Shown here: piece by piece, positions 62,655 to 64,000 of the stretch
How positions within the stretch are numbered: position 1 is the stretch's first letter
How the letters are laid out: each line of letters starts with the position of its first letter
Source: Parathielavia appendiculata
Lineage: Eukaryota > Ascomycota > Sordariomycetes > Sordariales > Chaetomiaceae
Assembly (NCBI RefSeq): GCF_033297405.1
Contig: NW_026944240.1
Coordinates: 180,811 to 244,810, forward strand
Direction: 5' to 3'
Length of the DNA stretch: 64,000 nucleotides
The notes under the pieces: generated by a model
Seen by the model: the letters and a program-made list of their open reading frames with translations, nothing else
Told to the model about the DNA's origin: nothing
Databases searched by the model: none
Made by a program: the position numbers and the translations under genes

Positions 62655-64000
62655 AGATGAGGTTATACAGGGTCATACTCTGGACCTCTGATGGTCTAAA
62701 GTGAAATCCCTCCCACTGAAGCTCGAAAGTCCGGCCAACGACTGCAACATTGACGAACTTGCCTTTTCTGATGCTGTAAGAAGCTATCCGTCCAACCCGC
62801 TCCAGCTGCTTAACAATTTCCGATGCTGGTATCTCAAAGGAAGATGCTAGATAAGGTTAGATACAAAGTCATAGGTTTAGTAGGTAGTAAGCTTACGCTT
62901 GTCGGTGGGGAAGATCTCCGCTTCCTGGCGTACAATAACGCGAAGTTTCAAGTCCAGAATCGGGCCTGCCTGGTAATAACCTCCAGGATGTAGCGTGAAC
63001 GAGATTGGGCTATATATAGCTCGGAACGGTGAAGTCAGGAGGGACGAAGGATAAAATACGACGTAAGACCCACGCATCATACTCGTGATAGTGTTTGTAC
63101 CGTCGGCACAAGCTGGAGCGGCCGCAGTGGGGTGTGCGGTCTGGATCTGGTCACGCGTCACCAGAATATCTCGAGGGAGGCTCGGAGGTTGACAAAAATA
63201 GGACGCGGTATCTTTTAGGTAGCACTTAGCATTTTGGTTCAGCTAACGGTTCGAGGCAATATAGGTACCTACCTTTCAAGTTGGGAGCGTATCCTTGCTC
63301 GTAGCTAGCGACCCTCTGCCTTTTCCATGGTGGCTCTTCGCCCGACGCCGAGCCGTGCTGCTGGTAGCCCACAGCCGTCTGAGAAGCGGTGACTTGGCTT
63401 GGAAAGATGCTGATAGAGTGCGCTGCCGGCGGATATGTGCTTCGATACTCAGCGGGCAACTGGAACCCTGAGGCCTGAGCGGGCTGATTCAGTTGCGGGG
63501 CTGCAACGGGACGGTTCGACGGAATACCGGTTGTCTGGAGCGGCGTTAAGGTGACGGGTGCTGTGCGTATGTCGATGGCCGTCGGGGTCTGCTCGGTGTT
63601 GGGGCCGGATTTGTCGATGATGCAAGCCCAGGTTCTGAACATCCATTGTAGCCGAGTATCGTCGAGCGCTCGTACAACGTTGGGATTCTGAGCAAGCCAA
63701 TTAAGCCTGTCGGCGACGGCTCCAATGTTGTCTCCCTCGACCCTCTGAGCTCCGTCTGAGTGCCCGGCCGCTGTCGTTTGCTGGCAACCGCAGCGCAATG
63801 AAAGTATTTGTAGTACTTCGCCGATGAACCGGTCGTTACAGGCACGGAGCGGGTCAGATCTAGTGCCGCCGAATTTCGCAGAACCTAAGTTTGTGAGCAT
63901 AATGCGGGTAAAGCGGAGGAAGGAGACTGACTTTGCCTCCCTGGATGAACCCGTGGTAAGCGTGGATAACGCGGAAAGCAGTCCTTCTTCAATCTGGTAC
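62638..64000 (-). CDS. unknown protein, three exons seen, 5' end outside window
   Basis: Exons: from beyond 64000 to 63273; 63211-62897; 62846-62638. Introns: 61 nt (GTAGGT...TAAAAG) and 50 nt (GTAAGC, TCTAACC, ATCTAG), both in phase. Sequence in order: LLSALSTLTTGSSREAKSVS, RLNWLAQNPNVVRALDDTRL, QWMFRTWACIIDKSGPNTEQ, a Pro/Gln-rich linker, WKRQRVASYEQGYAPNLK, SYFCQPPSLPRDILVTRDQI, GSYVVFYPSSLLTSPFRAIY, LDLKLRVIVRQEAEIFPTDK, SSFEIPASEIVKQLERVGRI, NVAVVGRTFELQWEGFHFRP, stop TAA at 62638. The basic WKRQR could be a nuclear signal. No family recognised, but three exons in consistent frame make the gene secure. Confidence 0.65.

Noticed and set aside
1..64000. Starship-type giant transposon (captain tyrosine recombinase)
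   Set aside because: No DUF3435-like recombinase frame or R-x-x-R-Y type motif seen, and no element borders; it cannot be excluded outside the window.

Overview
The window reads as repeat-rich accessory DNA of a filamentous ascomycete (Pezizomycotina, perhaps Sordariomycetes). The evidence is short introns of about 44-112 nt with GTAAGT-like 5' sites, CTAAC/CTGAC branch sequences and TAG/CAG acceptors; Tad-type LINE relics; Tc1/mariner elements; Zn2Cys6 clusters; an F-box gene; and CAP10-like and Cps1-like glycosyltransferases. I found no tRNA, rRNA or CRISPR array. The genus is not determinable from sequence reading alone. Layout: 0-2 kb holds a partial left-edge gene, a LINE 3' relic and a decayed Zn2Cys6 fragment. 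2.4-8 kb has an intact NYN/zinc-finger RNase-like gene, a frameshifted and a nearly intact member of a chromodomain family, and a scrap of an EST1-like gene. 8.9-16 kb is dominated by mobile DNA: a LINE with RT and RNase H remains, a 411-bp Mutator-type MITE with 9-bp target duplication, a solo LTR with 5-bp duplication, a Tc1/mariner copy and another LINE 3' relic. 16.5-18.3 kb is a two-exon F-box gene. 18.7-24.6 kb is again LINE, LTR and Tc1/mariner relics. 25-29.7 kb contains a broken secreted aspartic-protease-like gene divergent from a three-exon CAP10-type (GT90) gene. 30-36 kb is a mosaic of scraps (TPR, LINE RT, EST1-like, zinc finger) plus a small two-exon gene. 36.7-43.8 kb holds a multi-spanning membrane protein, a broken C2H2 transcription-factor gene with separate fragments of itself, a short HAP2/NF-YA-like protein, a small zinc-binding protein and a three-exon Cps1-like GT2 gene. 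44-47.3 kb contains unrecognised ORFs, a TPR scrap and a broken HNH gene. 48-54 kb groups a chromodomain protein, a protein with repeated Zn2Cys6 clusters and a SET-domain protein. 55-58.5 kb has a kinase scrap joined to LINE DNA and a long EST1/SMG7-like gene. 59.5-60 kb repeats a segment from 31.7-32.2 kb. The last 3 kb has small genes with clean introns and a partial gene running off the right end. The commonest pattern is one fuller gene accompanied by short diverged scraps of the same family: EST1-like, C2H2 factor, chromodomain family and the 31.7/59.5-kb segment. Several scraps are joined directly to LINE sequence. The best candidates for something undescribed are the chromodomain family with its uncharacterised upstream domain, the multi-zinc-cluster protein, and the spacing of reader-like, DNA-binder-like and SET writer-like genes between 48 and 54 kb. 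That they act together is inference only. Coding calls rest on reading frames, visible motifs, splice-site logic and in-window comparison; no database search was possible.
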